Shown here one piece after another: positions 42,770 through 51,516 of a stretch of 64,000 bases of DNA. Position 1 is the stretch's first letter; each line of letters starts with the position of its first letter. The notes beneath the pieces were generated by a model that was given only the letters and a program-made list of their open reading frames with translations, did not search any database and was not told the origin of the DNA. Source of the stretch: Brachybacterium fresconis (GTDB lineage Bacteria; Actinomycetota; Actinomycetes; Actinomycetales; Dermabacteraceae); the NCBI RefSeq assembly GCF_017876515.1, contig NZ_JAGIOC010000001.1, positions 3,410,001 through 3,474,000 of the forward strand, given 5' to 3'. Both the position numbers and the translations under genes were made by a program.

Positions 42770-44086
42770 ATGTCCACAGCGCACGGCAAGTCCACAGCGC
42801 ACGACATGTCCGCAGCGCACGACAGGAGCGATCCCGTCGTGCCGACCTACTCGGATGCCGAACGCGAACGACGCTGGGGCCTGCTGCGCTCCGTCATGCA
42901 CCGCGCGGGGCTCGACGCGATGCTCGTGTTCGGCGAGCACGAGGACTCCGGGCCCGCTCCGTTCGCCTACGACGCGTGGATCACCAACGACAGGCCGGGG
43001 ATGACGGTGCTCGTTCCCCGCGACGGCGACCCGATCTCGCTGCTGCCGATGGAGATGTTCTCCAAGGACCACCTCGAATCCGCCCGCCGGGGCGAGAGCC
43101 TCTGGATCGCGCCGGAGAACCTGCGGACGCCCCGCGACTCCCGCGTCGTCATCGCCACGCTCCACGAGCTGGGACTGGCGCGGGCCGCGATCGGCGTCGT
43201 CGGCCTGGAGCCCTATCCGCCCTGGCACCCTGAGGGGATCATGCCCTACGGGCTGTGGAGCACCGTGCTGGCAGAGTTCCCCGAGGCGGACTTCCGCCCG
43301 GTCGGAGCGCTTCTGTCACGGCTCATCATGCCGCTGGGCGCCGAGGAGATCGCCGTCGTGCGCCGTTCGGCCGCCATCGGCGATGCGATGGCTCGGGCCA
43401 TGGTCGAGGCAGCCGCTCCCGGCGTTCCGGAGTCTGCGGTGTACGCGGCCGGGATGGCCGCAGGCTATGCGCGCGGCACCACCCCGGCGGCGATGCACTT
43501 CTGGAGCGGTCCCGCCCCGCTCGCCTCGGGACTGCCGCCGTGGAGCTACCGTCCGCAGGCTCCCCGGGTCCTGGCCGACGGCGACGTCATCTCGGCGGAG
43601 GTGTTCGCGCACGTCGCCGGTCGGCACACCCAGCACCAGGTCACCATCACCCTGGGCCCGCCGCACGAGGACCTCCGCCGCGCTGCGGACGTGGCCCGGG
43701 AGGCCTATGACGCCGGCCTGGCCGCGCTCCGTCCCGGCCGCACCTTCGGCGACGTCGTGGAGGATCTCCGCGGCCCGTACCGCGCCGCCGGAGGCTGGGA
43801 GTTCGGCCCGGCGATCCACACCCTCAACCCGATGATCGCCGCCGCCGGCTTCCCGGTCGAGGCCAGCCGGCGCAGGGCCGGCGCGGATGCCTATCCGCCC
43901 GAGACCGACCGGCCCACCATGGCCGCCGACATGGTGCTGGAGCCGGGGATGACCTTCGCCCTGGAGCCCAACTACGCCTACGGGCGGCACCTGGCGTACC
44001 TCGGCGGCACCGTGCTGGTGACGGACGACGAACCGCTCGAGCTGAACCCGTACACCGCCCGGCTCCTCCGCGCCGGGGGAGGGTGA
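42770..44086 (+). CDS. M24-fold (creatinase/Xaa-Pro peptidase-like) protein lacking metal ligands
   Basis: Pita-bread-fold protein of 438 aa with the creatinase N-terminal domain (YSDAERERRWGLLRSVMHRAGLDA) and C-terminal M24 domain. In the latter, the two metal Asp positions read Glu and Gln (GDVISAEVFAHVAGRHTQHQ), the last Glu of the site is Gly (LGGTVLVTDD), and only the FALEP Glu and a His remain. So a metallopeptidase is unlikely; a metal-independent hydrolase like creatinase, or a lyase, is possible. ATG 42770 chosen for the GAGGAG 6 nt upstream. Its first 20 residues come from an 18-bp repeat (STAHGK, STAHDM, SAAHDR). Confidence 0.8.
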   Translation: MSTAHGKSTAHDMSAAHDRSDPVVPTYSDAERERRWGLLRSVMHRAGLDAMLVFGEHEDSGPAPFAYDAWITNDRPGMTVLVPRDGDPISLLPMEMFSKDHLESARRGESLWIAPENLRTPRDSRVVIATLHELGLARAAIGVVGLEPYPPWHPEGIMPYGLWSTVLAEFPEADFRPVGALLSRLIMPLGAEEIAVVRRSAAIGDAMARAMVEAAAPGVPESAVYAAGMAAGYARGTTPAAMHFWSGPAPLASGLPPWSYRPQAPRVLADGDVISAEVFAHVAGRHTQHQVTITLGPPHEDLRRAADVAREAYDAGLAALRPGRTFGDVVEDLRGPYRAAGGWEFGPAIHTLNPMIAAAGFPVEASRRRAGADAYPPETDRPTMAADMVLEPGMTFALEPNYAYGRHLAYLGGTVLVTDDEPLELNPYTARLLRAGGG

Positions 44087-44096
44087 GCGAGAGCGT

Positions 44097-44152
44097 CCGT
44101 CCGGCCTCGTCCGTCCGGCCTCGTCCGTCCGGCCTCGTCCTTCCGGCCGCGT
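44097..44152. repeat. 14-bp tandem repeat, 4 copies
   Basis: CCGTCCGGCCTCGT repeats at 44097, 44111 and 44125, with a variant at 44139, directly after the M24-fold stop and 30 bp before the leaderless -10 of the next tetR. Confidence 0.85.
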
Positions 44153-44180
44153 CCGCCCGATCGACGGTCGGCGCGATCAG

Positions 44181-44186
44181 TAGGAT
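44181..44186 (+). promoter_or_regulatory. Leaderless-type -10 element for TetR at 44193
   Basis: TAGGAT-CCGGCC-ATG; no ribosome site. Confidence 0.55.
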
Positions 44187-44192
44187 CCGGCC

Positions 44193-44816
44193 ATGGCCCC
44201 ACGCAGCGAGACCTCGGACGACGACGCCCCGATCGGCCGGCGCGGTTCCTACTCCAAGGGCGTCGCCCGGCGCCAGGAGATCCTCGACCGTGCCGCGGAG
44301 GTGTTCCGCGAGCGCGGCCCGGAGGGGACCTCCCTGCGCCGCGTCGCCGAGGAGATCGGCGTCTCCCACGGCGCGCTCCTGCACTACTTCAGCTCGCGCG
44401 AGCAGCTGCTGCTGGCGCTCTACGAGCACACCGAGATGCATCGCAATGAGCTGCGCGACAGCGAGGAGTCGAGCGGTCGGGGAGCTGTGGAGAACCTGGT
44501 CGACGCGGCGAGCGTCAACGTGACTCTGCCCGGCTACGTCCAGCTCTACTCGACCCTCGTCGCCAATGCGCTCGAGGAGGAGCGGACGGAGACCCGCGAC
44601 TACTTCGTCCGACGCTTCGAGCGCGTGCGGGAGCAGACCGCCGAGCGGCTGCGCCGTCAGCAGGAGGCGGGGGAGGTGCGCCGCGGCCTCGACGCGGACA
44701 AGCTCGCCGCCCTGCTGGTCGCCGCCTCCGACGGCCTGCAGACCCAGTGGCTGCTCGAGGAGACGGTGGATCTGGAGGGGAGCCTGGAGCTGTTCGAGGA
44801 GCTGCTGCGGCCGTAG
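44193..44816 (+). CDS. TetR-family regulator
   Basis: Regulator of 207 aa with a disordered acidic start, HTH SLRRVAEEIGVSHGALLHYF (about residues 46-65) and a TetR_C_6-like ligand domain. Leaderless start. It follows the M24-fold gene on the same strand and converges on the CvpA-like gene 22 bp away. Its target is not evident; the M24-fold/SDR pair is the nearest candidate. Confidence 0.85.
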   Translation: MAPRSETSDDDAPIGRRGSYSKGVARRQEILDRAAEVFRERGPEGTSLRRVAEEIGVSHGALLHYFSSREQLLLALYEHTEMHRNELRDSEESSGRGAVENLVDAASVNVTLPGYVQLYSTLVANALEEERTETRDYFVRRFERVREQTAERLRRQQEAGEVRRGLDADKLAALLVAASDGLQTQWLLEETVDLEGSLELFEELLRP

Positions 44817-44838
44817 GGGCTCCTTCTGTCGGCTTCTG

Positions 44839-45312
44839 TCAGCGCAATCGCGCCAGGAAGCCGTCCAGCAGCGCAGGCGTCGTCCGGTCGACGAATTGCA
44901 GCAGGTGCGAGGAGTCCACGGCGGAGGAGAGCGAGGGGATCTCGACCCCGGTGAGGACGGCTCCGGCCAGGTAGACGATGACCAGGCCGATCACGAGCCC
45001 GAGCGCGCCGCCGAAGAGGCGGTCGATGATTCCCAGGTGCAGGCGGTCGGCGCCGCGACGCACCAGGTTCCCGATCCAGCCGCCGATCCCGCTGCCGATG
45101 ATCAGCAGCGCCAGCAGCGAGCCGAGCATGGCGAGAGTGCGCCAGGGCGCATCGACCGCGTCGGAGACCCACGGCAGCGCCCAGACGGCGGCGACGGCTC
45201 CCGCGGCGAGGCCCAGCAGCGACCCCAGGGTCGCGGCGAACCCCGATCGCAGGCCCGAGGCCGTGGTGCCGAGCAGGACCAGCACGATCACGATGTCGAC
45301 GATCCAGTCCAT
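44839..45312 (-). CDS. CvpA-family membrane protein
   Basis: Inner-membrane protein of 157 aa with four hydrophobic helices and the CvpA-type pattern (VDIVIVLVLLGTTASGLRSGF at the start, then GIIDRLFGGALGLVIGLV). In other bacteria CvpA is linked to colicin V production and envelope stress; homologues in actinobacteria are uncharacterised. ATG 45312 follows AGAGGTG. Monocistronic. Confidence 0.8.
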   Translation of the reverse strand: MDWIVDIVIVLVLLGTTASGLRSGFAATLGSLLGLAAGAVAAVWALPWVSDAVDAPWRTLAMLGSLLALLIIGSGIGGWIGNLVRRGADRLHLGIIDRLFGGALGLVIGLVIVYLAGAVLTGVEIPSLSSAVDSSHLLQFVDRTTPALLDGFLARLR

Positions 45313-45420
45313 GGTGCACCTCTTCCGCACGTCCGGGTCATGCTGTGCGGGCATCGTGCCAGGGGAGGCTGGAAGCTTGGTGAGTCATCGGCGTACGACG
45401 GGCTGATCGTCGCCATTTGT

Positions 45421-45426
45421 TAGCGT
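45421..45426 (+). promoter_or_regulatory. -10-like element before phoX
   Basis: TAGCGT lies 12 nt before ATG 45439, predicting a leader of about 6 nt. No pho box was recognised upstream. Confidence 0.35.
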
Positions 45427-45438
45427 GGTGCGGATCAC

Positions 45439-47616
45439 ATGTCTCCGGACGACAAGGATCTCGTCATGCCGATCGACCTCCCCCTGCTGATGACGGGGCG
45501 CACGCGCGGCAAGCGCTCAGCGGTCACCTGCGCGCTCAAGTGCGGGAACCAGTGCGCCCACGCCGCGTGCAACACCAGCGGGAACGCGTACTTCGGCGAC
45601 ATCGCGAGCGCCGCCCTCTCCCGCCGTGCGCTCTTCGGCGCCGCTGGTGCCGGAGCCGTGGTCGTCGCCTACGCGAGCCTGACGGACTCGCCCGCCCTCG
45701 CCGAGGCCCGGCCGCCGGCCGACGAGTACGCCCCTTCCGGCACGCCGCTGGTCTTCGCGCCGATCGCCCCGGTCGACGCGGAGGCGGACGAGATGAGCGT
45801 TCCGGGCGGCTACACCTGGTCGCCGATCATCCGCTACGGCGATCCGCTGTTCGAGGACTCGACCCCGTTCGACCCGGAGAACACCACGGCAGAGGCCCTC
45901 GCCACCCAGTTCGGCTACAACAACGACTACACCGAGATCCTCGAGGTCCCCGGCTGCGACGGCCGCCGTGCCGTCATGTTCAACAATCACGAGTACGACA
46001 ACGTCGCCCTCATGGTCCCGCCGTCCACGGGCGAGAGGCAGAGCATCGAGATCCAGATGGCGGCGCACGGGCTCTCCGCGGTCGACCTCGAGCGGACGAA
46101 GCGCGGGCGTCCCTGGACCTACGTGGTCGGCGGGGAGCGCAACCGTCGTTTCACCTTCGACACCGACTTCGAGCTGGTCGGCCCGGCCGCCGGGGCGGAG
46201 CTGCTGCAGACCGCCGCCGACCCCTCCGGCATCACCGTGAAGGGCACGATCAACAACTGCGCCGGTCGCCGTACCCCGTGGGGCACCGTGCTCTCCGGCG
46301 AAGAGAACTTCCACGGCTATTTCGCCGGAGGCGCGCAGACCGAGGCGCAGCGGCGGTACGGCGTCGGCGACGGCATCCGGAAATGGGAGACCGTCGATCC
46401 CCGATTCTCGACGGCGAACGTCGGGTTCGTGAACGAGTCCAACCGCTACGGCTGGATCGTGGAGGTCGACCCCTTCGATCCGGACTCGACCCCGAGGAAG
46501 CACACGGCCATGGGGCGGTTCAAGCACGAGGGCGCCTCGACGATCATCGGCGAGGACGGTCGCGCCGTCGCCTACATGGGCGACGATCAGGCCTTCGAGT
46601 ACGTCTACAAGTTCGTCTCCCGCGACACCTACGTCGATGGCGACAGGGCCCACAACATGGCGCTGCTGAACAACGGCAGCCTCTACGTCGCACGGTTCAC
46701 CGGCGACTCCGAGCTCGTCGACGCGCACGGGACCCTGCCCGAGGACGGCGAGTTCGACGGCACCGGTGAGTGGATCCAGCTGACAGACGGGGAGAGCTCG
46801 CTGGTCGACGGCTTCACGCTCGAGGAGGCCCTGGTCAACACCCGTCTCGCGGCCGATGCGGTCGGTGCGACGAAGATGGACCGTCCGGAGGACGTCGAGT
46901 TCAGCCCGATCACCGGCAAGATCTACGCCTCGCTGACCAAGAACGGGGACCGCGAGGAGTCCGGCGAGCTCGGGGTCGACGAGGTCAACCCCCGCGCCGC
47001 GAACCGCGACGGTCATGTCCTGGAGATCATCGAGGCCGAGGGCCAGGCCGGCGCGACGTTCACCTGGAATCTCCTGCTCGTGGCGGGCGACCCGGCGAAC
47101 GAGGACTACGAGGTCTACTTCGGCGGCTACCCGATCGACAAGGTCTCGCCGATCTCCTGCCCCGACAACCTGGCCTTCGACTCGGTGGGCAACCTCTGGG
47201 TCTCCACTGATGGTGCCCCCGACGGCATCGGCTACAACGACGGGCTCTTCCGGGTCACGCTGGAGGGGCAGGATCGCGGCTACACCGAGCAGTTCCTCTC
47301 CGTCCCGCGCGACGCCGAGGTCTGCGGCCCGAACGTCTACGACGAGGACGGTCTGGTCGTCGTCGCCGTCCAGCACCCGGGCGAGGACGGCGAGTGGGGC
47401 GCGCAGCGCTCGCAGTTCCCCTATCAGGAGTTCTCCGAGCTGCTGCCGCGCCCGGCGGTGGTCCAGACGTACCGGACGGGCCGCGGGGATGACACCCCGC
47501 CGCGCGGGCCGGGCCACAACAACGGCCGCGGCGGCGGGACCGGCGCACCGGGCAACGGCAAGGGCCGGGGCGCGGACAATCGCGGGCCAGGCAACAACAG
47601 CGGCCGGGGCAACTGA
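45439..47616 (+). CDS. phoX: PhoX-type alkaline phosphatase, Tat-exported
   Basis: Secreted phosphomonoesterase of 725 aa (PhoX/DUF839 family; Ca and Fe dependent) releasing phosphate outside the membrane. The Tat signal SRRALFGAAGAGAVVVAYA is at 61-79, after an unusually long Cys-rich leader (CALKCGNQCAHAACNTSGN) typical of actinobacterial PhoX. Metal-site segments such as LSGEENFHGYF and the propeller repeats are present. The last 50 residues are a Gly/Asn/Arg-rich tail of low complexity. Start 45439 or 45466 are both possible. Single gene, so probably expressed on phosphate limitation, though no PhoP site was seen. Confidence 0.92.
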   Translation: MSPDDKDLVMPIDLPLLMTGRTRGKRSAVTCALKCGNQCAHAACNTSGNAYFGDIASAALSRRALFGAAGAGAVVVAYASLTDSPALAEARPPADEYAPSGTPLVFAPIAPVDAEADEMSVPGGYTWSPIIRYGDPLFEDSTPFDPENTTAEALATQFGYNNDYTEILEVPGCDGRRAVMFNNHEYDNVALMVPPSTGERQSIEIQMAAHGLSAVDLERTKRGRPWTYVVGGERNRRFTFDTDFELVGPAAGAELLQTAADPSGITVKGTINNCAGRRTPWGTVLSGEENFHGYFAGGAQTEAQRRYGVGDGIRKWETVDPRFSTANVGFVNESNRYGWIVEVDPFDPDSTPRKHTAMGRFKHEGASTIIGEDGRAVAYMGDDQAFEYVYKFVSRDTYVDGDRAHNMALLNNGSLYVARFTGDSELVDAHGTLPEDGEFDGTGEWIQLTDGESSLVDGFTLEEALVNTRLAADAVGATKMDRPEDVEFSPITGKIYASLTKNGDREESGELGVDEVNPRAANRDGHVLEIIEAEGQAGATFTWNLLLVAGDPANEDYEVYFGGYPIDKVSPISCPDNLAFDSVGNLWVSTDGAPDGIGYNDGLFRVTLEGQDRGYTEQFLSVPRDAEVCGPNVYDEDGLVVVAVQHPGEDGEWGAQRSQFPYQEFSELLPRPAVVQTYRTGRGDDTPPRGPGHNNGRGGGTGAPGNGKGRGADNRGPGNNSGRGN

Positions 47617-47641
47617 GCCGAGGGCCCGTACCGCACTCACC

Positions 47642-48760
47642 TCACCCCGTGTAATCCCCCTCGCGCGCGTTCAGCGCCCTGTAGTGGGCGAGCTTGTCCT
47701 CGTCGACCTCGACCCCGAGCCCCACCCCGTCGGGTACGCGGAGGCAGCCGCCCTCGAAGGACAGGGGGTCGATGATGTCGTCGTCGTGCAGGTAATACAT
47801 GGAGTCGATCGCGCTGGAGAGCACAGGGGTGCTGGCCACGATCGCGAGGTGGGCGGCGGTGGCGATGCCGAGCTCGCCGCCGCTGTGCAGGTTCATGCCC
47901 AGTCCGAAGGCGTCGCAGTGGGCGGCCAGGTGCTTGGTGATCGCGATCCCGCCCCACTTGTAGACGTCCCCGTGGATGACCTGCACCGCGTTCAGACGCA
48001 CGGCAGGGGCGAGATCCTCCCAGCGCACCACGCACATGTTGGTGCACAACGGGATCCGCACCGCCTCGGCGACCCGCGCCATCTGCTCGAGTCCCTGGCA
48101 GGGGTCCTCGAGGTACTCCAGCCCCAGCGGCTCCAGAGCATGCCCGGCGCGGATCGACTCGGGCACGCTCCAGGCGGCGTTGGGGTCCACGCGCAGCTCC
48201 ACCTGAGGAAGCCGCTCGCGCAGGGCCTGCATGATCGCGACATCGGACCGGGCATCGGTGCTGCCCTTGAGCTTCACGGCGGTGAAGCCGTGCTCGTCGA
48301 CGACCTGCTCGGTGGCGTCGGCGAGGGAGCCGGGGTAGTCGCGCTCGTCGCCGTCGGAACGGGTGATCAGCGCGGTCAGCGGGATCTGTTCGCGCACCCG
48401 CCCGCCGAGCAGGTCCACCACGCCCATCCCCGCGGCCTTGCCAAGCAGGTCCCAGCACGCCACGTCGATCGCGGCGAGGGCCGCATAACCCAGGTACCCG
48501 TGGAAGAAGGGCAGCATGCGGTGGCGGGCGTGGAAGGCTTCCAGGGCACGGGGGTCGGTGCCGATCACGTCGTCGGCCAGCTGGCGCACCAGACGCGCCA
48601 CGGGAGCGCCCCACATCGTCTCGCCCCAGCCCACCAGGCCGTCGTCGGTGGTCATCCGCACGATGGTGCGGGTCTCTCCCTGTTTGGTCTCGAACGACGA
48701 GGTGAATCCCTTGCGCATCGGCAGGTTCACCACGCTGACCTCGAGGTCGACGATCTTCAT
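47642..48760 (-). CDS. Enolase-superfamily dehydratase/racemase, GlucD-like subgroup
   Basis: Mandelate racemase/muconate lactonising enzyme-type protein of 372 aa. The KxK base motif is KLKG (about 164-167); metal ligands are Asp in RVDPNAAW, Glu in YLEDPC and Asn in PLCTNMCVV. The Asp-Glu-Asn set and TNM are those of the glucarate dehydratase subgroup. GDVYKWGG and LHSGGE supply the Asp/His dyad. Expected reaction is dehydration or epimerisation of an acid sugar or a related acid. Its ATG overlaps the creatininase stop by 4 nt; substrate unknown. Confidence 0.85.
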   Translation of the reverse strand: MKIVDLEVSVVNLPMRKGFTSSFETKQGETRTIVRMTTDDGLVGWGETMWGAPVARLVRQLADDVIGTDPRALEAFHARHRMLPFFHGYLGYAALAAIDVACWDLLGKAAGMGVVDLLGGRVREQIPLTALITRSDGDERDYPGSLADATEQVVDEHGFTAVKLKGSTDARSDVAIMQALRERLPQVELRVDPNAAWSVPESIRAGHALEPLGLEYLEDPCQGLEQMARVAEAVRIPLCTNMCVVRWEDLAPAVRLNAVQVIHGDVYKWGGIAITKHLAAHCDAFGLGMNLHSGGELGIATAAHLAIVASTPVLSSAIDSMYYLHDDDIIDPLSFEGGCLRVPDGVGLGVEVDEDKLAHYRALNAREGDYTG

Positions 48761-49611
48761 GCGGTCTCTCCTTCGTCGGGGGTGCCTGCTGCGCGCTGGG
48801 GGTTGCCGAAAGTGCGATCAGGAGGTGCGGCGCCTGAGCGGGCGCCTGCTGTGTCCTCGGGGGTGCCTGCTGCGCGCTCGGAAGTGTCCGCCTCCGGAGG
48901 CAGGGCGGAGGTGAGCAGTGCGTCGAGGCAGGCCTCCAGCGCGGCCGCCGCCTCGGTGAGCGTGGCCTCTCCGCGAGTGGGGTCTCCGTCACCGGGAGGG
49001 TCGGTGACCCCGCCGGTGCGCGGCCATTCGCCGTGGCGTTCGAGGTGGAGGCCGGGCACCAGCTCCTGGTCGAACAGCGGCAGCTCGGTCGGGCCGTGGC
49101 CGTCCGGGCCGACCAGGGCGGGGTGGGCCGCGCTCATCAGATCGGTCTCGAAGCGCCCCGCATGGCCCGGACCGCCGGAAGTGTTCGTGACCAGCTGCCA
49201 GTAGCTGCAGCAGGCGGCGAGGATCGGGTGCTCGAGCGCGGCGAGCTTCACGGCCTGGCTCATCATCTCGATGTTCCCGCCGTGGCCGTTGACCACGAGG
49301 ATCCGTCGGAACCCTGCGGCCACCAGGGAGTCCAGCAGCGCGGAGAGCACGTCAAGCAAGGTCCGTGGTGGCAGGCTGAGGGCGACGGCGAACTGGTGGT
49401 GCCCGCTGAAGCCGTAGGGCAGCGTGGGGCACAGCACCGCGTCCTCGCGCTCACCGAGGGCTCGGTCGACCACGGCCTCCACGAGCAGGGAGTCGGTGCC
49501 CAGCGGCAGGTGCTCGCCGTGCTGCTCGAGGGAGCCGATCGGCAGCACGGCGACGCTGCGGGGGGCGAGCTCGGCGACGTCCTGTCGTCGCAGTGAGGTC
49601 AGTCGAGTCAT
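48757..49611 (-). CDS. Creatininase-family amidohydrolase
   Basis: Metal-dependent amidohydrolase of 284 aa. Family motifs: LPIGSLEQHGEHLPLGTDS with the Glu/His/Asp ligands (about 25-43), NGHGGN and GHAGRFETDLM with the final Glu. Creatininase relatives open cyclic amides or formamides. The C-terminal 50 residues form a disordered tail with repeated AAGTPED-type motifs from a DNA repeat. Translationally coupled to the GlucD-like enzyme, suggesting two steps of one pathway. Divergent from the ROK gene. Confidence 0.88.
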   Translation of the reverse strand: MTRLTSLRRQDVAELAPRSVAVLPIGSLEQHGEHLPLGTDSLLVEAVVDRALGEREDAVLCPTLPYGFSGHHQFAVALSLPPRTLLDVLSALLDSLVAAGFRRILVVNGHGGNIEMMSQAVKLAALEHPILAACCSYWQLVTNTSGGPGHAGRFETDLMSAAHPALVGPDGHGPTELPLFDQELVPGLHLERHGEWPRTGGVTDPPGDGDPTRGEATLTEAAAALEACLDALLTSALPPEADTSERAAGTPEDTAGARSGAAPPDRTFGNPQRAAGTPDEGETA

Positions 49612-49648
49612 GGGGTCCTCCTCTGTCGTGGTCGTCTCCCGGCGCGGT

Positions 49649-49654
49649 TACTGT
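49649..49654 (+). promoter_or_regulatory. Leaderless-type -10 element for the ROK gene
   Basis: TACTGT-GTGCGC-ATG 49661; no ribosome site. Confidence 0.55.
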
Positions 49655-49660
49655 GTGCGC

Positions 49661-50611
49661 ATGTCCGGTCGTGTCCTGTCGTTCGAGCCGCCCGCCTCAC
49701 GGAACGGCTCCTTCCTCGCCCTGGAACTGCTGCCGGGACGGGTGCAGGGGGCGCTGATCGACCCGGCCGGACGGTTCCGGGCGCGGCGGGAGGCGAGATT
49801 CGACCCGTCGGCCCCGCGGGTGAAGATCCTGGCCGAGGTGGACCGCGTCGCAACGGGTCTGGCGCGCAGCAGCAGACTGGGCGGCTGCGTGATCTCCGCC
49901 GGCGGCGTCCTGGACACCGCGCACGGCACGATGGTGCAGGTCGTGGACATGCCGAGCCTCGAGGGCTGCGCGATCGCGGAGCATCTGCACACGGTGGTGG
50001 GGGCGCCGACGCTGCTGGAGCACCGGGCGCGGCTGCAGGTCCAGGGCGATCACTACTTCGGGGCCGGCCAAGGTGAGGAGACGTTCGCGTCCGTCGCCAC
50101 CGGCAGCACCCTCGGGGTGGGGATCCTCTACCAGGGCATGATCCTCGCGCCCGACGGCGGTCGCAGCGGGGCGCACATGACCGTGGCCGCCGGTCAGATC
50201 ACCTGCAGCTGCGGCAAGCGCGGCTGCTGGCGCACGATAGCGACCACTGCCTGGCTGCGGGAGCAGGGGCGGCCCCTCGAGATCCCCGACCAGGACCTCG
50301 CCGGCTGGGAGAAGCGGGCCACATCGGACCCGCGGGCTGCCGCAGTGGTCTCGGAGTACGCGCGGAACATCGCCGTGGGACTCGCGAACATCCAGCAGCT
50401 GTGCATGCCCGGCCTGTTCATCCTGCACGGGGAGGCAGCTCAGGCCTCGGACGGATTCCGGGCCACGATCCTGGAGACCCTGCGGGATCTCTCCCGCACG
50501 GGCGGGGAGACCGAGCCCCGTCTGGTGACGACCTCCCTCGGAGAGGACGACTCCACCCTGTTGGGCGGAGTGGCGCTGCTGCTGCATCGCGGGCTGCCGT
50601 CGATCGGCTGA
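49661..50611 (+). CDS. ROK-family protein without kinase residues
   Basis: ROK-fold protein of 316 aa lacking an HTH. The zinc-binding motif CSCGKRGC is intact (Cys182, Cys184, Cys189; His172). The N-terminal phosphate motif DxGGT is missing (LALELLPGRVQGAL at 19-32) and the catalytic Asp of the END motif is Arg (EHR at 120-122), so sugar phosphorylation is improbable. It may sense a sugar and act on transcription indirectly, or be a decayed kinase. Leaderless start. Convergent with the peptide transporter operon and divergent from the creatininase/GlucD pair. Confidence 0.8.
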   Translation: MSGRVLSFEPPASRNGSFLALELLPGRVQGALIDPAGRFRARREARFDPSAPRVKILAEVDRVATGLARSSRLGGCVISAGGVLDTAHGTMVQVVDMPSLEGCAIAEHLHTVVGAPTLLEHRARLQVQGDHYFGAGQGEETFASVATGSTLGVGILYQGMILAPDGGRSGAHMTVAAGQITCSCGKRGCWRTIATTAWLREQGRPLEIPDQDLAGWEKRATSDPRAAAVVSEYARNIAVGLANIQQLCMPGLFILHGEAAQASDGFRATILETLRDLSRTGGETEPRLVTTSLGEDDSTLLGGVALLLHRGLPSIG

Positions 50612-50643
50612 GTGGCACGGCCCCGGGCGCCCTTCCGTCGAGA

Positions 50644-51516
50644 TCATGCGTCGGCCCCGGCGGCCCCGTCGGCCCTGTCGGCTCGTCCGGCTCCGGTGCT
50701 CGCGAGTGCCGGGTTCGCCCGGCGCGGATCGGGGTGCGCGATCGAGTCCAGCAGGCGTCGGGTCACGGCCGACGACGGTGCCGACAGCACCTCGCGGCAG
50801 GGGCCGATCTCCTCGATCCTGCCGTCCGCCATCACAGCGACGCGGTCGGCGATCCCGGAGACCACGGCGAGGTCATGGCTGACGAACAGGTAGGCGACCC
50901 CCATGCGCTCCTGCAGATCCCGCAGCAGGTCCAGGATCGTCGCCTGCACCGAGACGTCCAGGGCGCTCGTGGGTTCGTCGAGCACGAGCAGCTGAGGTTC
51001 CAGGGCGAGTGCGCGGGCGATCGCGATGCGCTGGCGCTGGCCGCCGGAGCACTCGTGGGGGAAGCGTCGTGCCAGGTCCGGGTCGAGATCGACAGCCTCC
51101 AGCAGGCGCGAGACCTCGGCCCGGATCCCATCGGCGCCGAGCTCACCGCGGCGGTGGGTGATCAGGCCCTCCGCGATGACGTCCCGGATCCGCATTCGCG
51201 GGTTCATGCTCGCGTACGGGTCCTGGAAGACCATCTGGACCGTGCGTGCCCGCTGCGCCGAGGAACGTCGACGGCCGGTCGCGAGATCCTCCCCGAGGGT
51301 GAGCACCCGGCCCCCGGTGGGCTCGGCGAGACCCACGATGATGCGAGCGAGGGTGGTCTTGCCGGAGCCGGACTCGCCGACCAGCGCCAGGGTCTCGCCG
51401 GCGTGGATGTCGAGGTCGATGTCGGTGAGCACCGTGTTCTCCCGGCGGTGCTGCCGGAAGGTCTTGCCCACCCCGCGGACCGTGATCAGCGGGGCGTCGT
51501 GGTCGTGGGGGCTCAT
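50644..51516 (-). CDS. Peptide ABC transporter ATP-binding protein (DppF-like)
   Basis: Cytoplasmic ATPase of 290 aa: Walker A GESGSGKTT (about 47-55), Q-loop FQDPYASMNPR, signature CSGGQRQR, Walker B LLVLDEPTSALD and H-loop SHD. An oligopeptide-type C-terminal segment is followed by an Ala/Asp/Arg-rich tail. Last gene of the five-gene operon running from 55784; overlaps DppD by 4 nt. Confidence 0.93.
   Translation of the reverse strand: MSPHDHDAPLITVRGVGKTFRQHRRENTVLTDIDLDIHAGETLALVGESGSGKTTLARIIVGLAEPTGGRVLTLGEDLATGRRRSSAQRARTVQMVFQDPYASMNPRMRIRDVIAEGLITHRRGELGADGIRAEVSRLLEAVDLDPDLARRFPHECSGGQRQRIAIARALALEPQLLVLDEPTSALDVSVQATILDLLRDLQERMGVAYLFVSHDLAVVSGIADRVAVMADGRIEEIGPCREVLSAPSSAVTRRLLDSIAHPDPRRANPALASTGAGRADRADGAAGADA

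Noticed and set aside
44839-45312. Colicin V/bacteriocin production locus
   Set aside because: CvpA homologues are general membrane proteins and no bacteriocin precursor or exporter is next to it. The CPBP protease at 3316 is also isolated.
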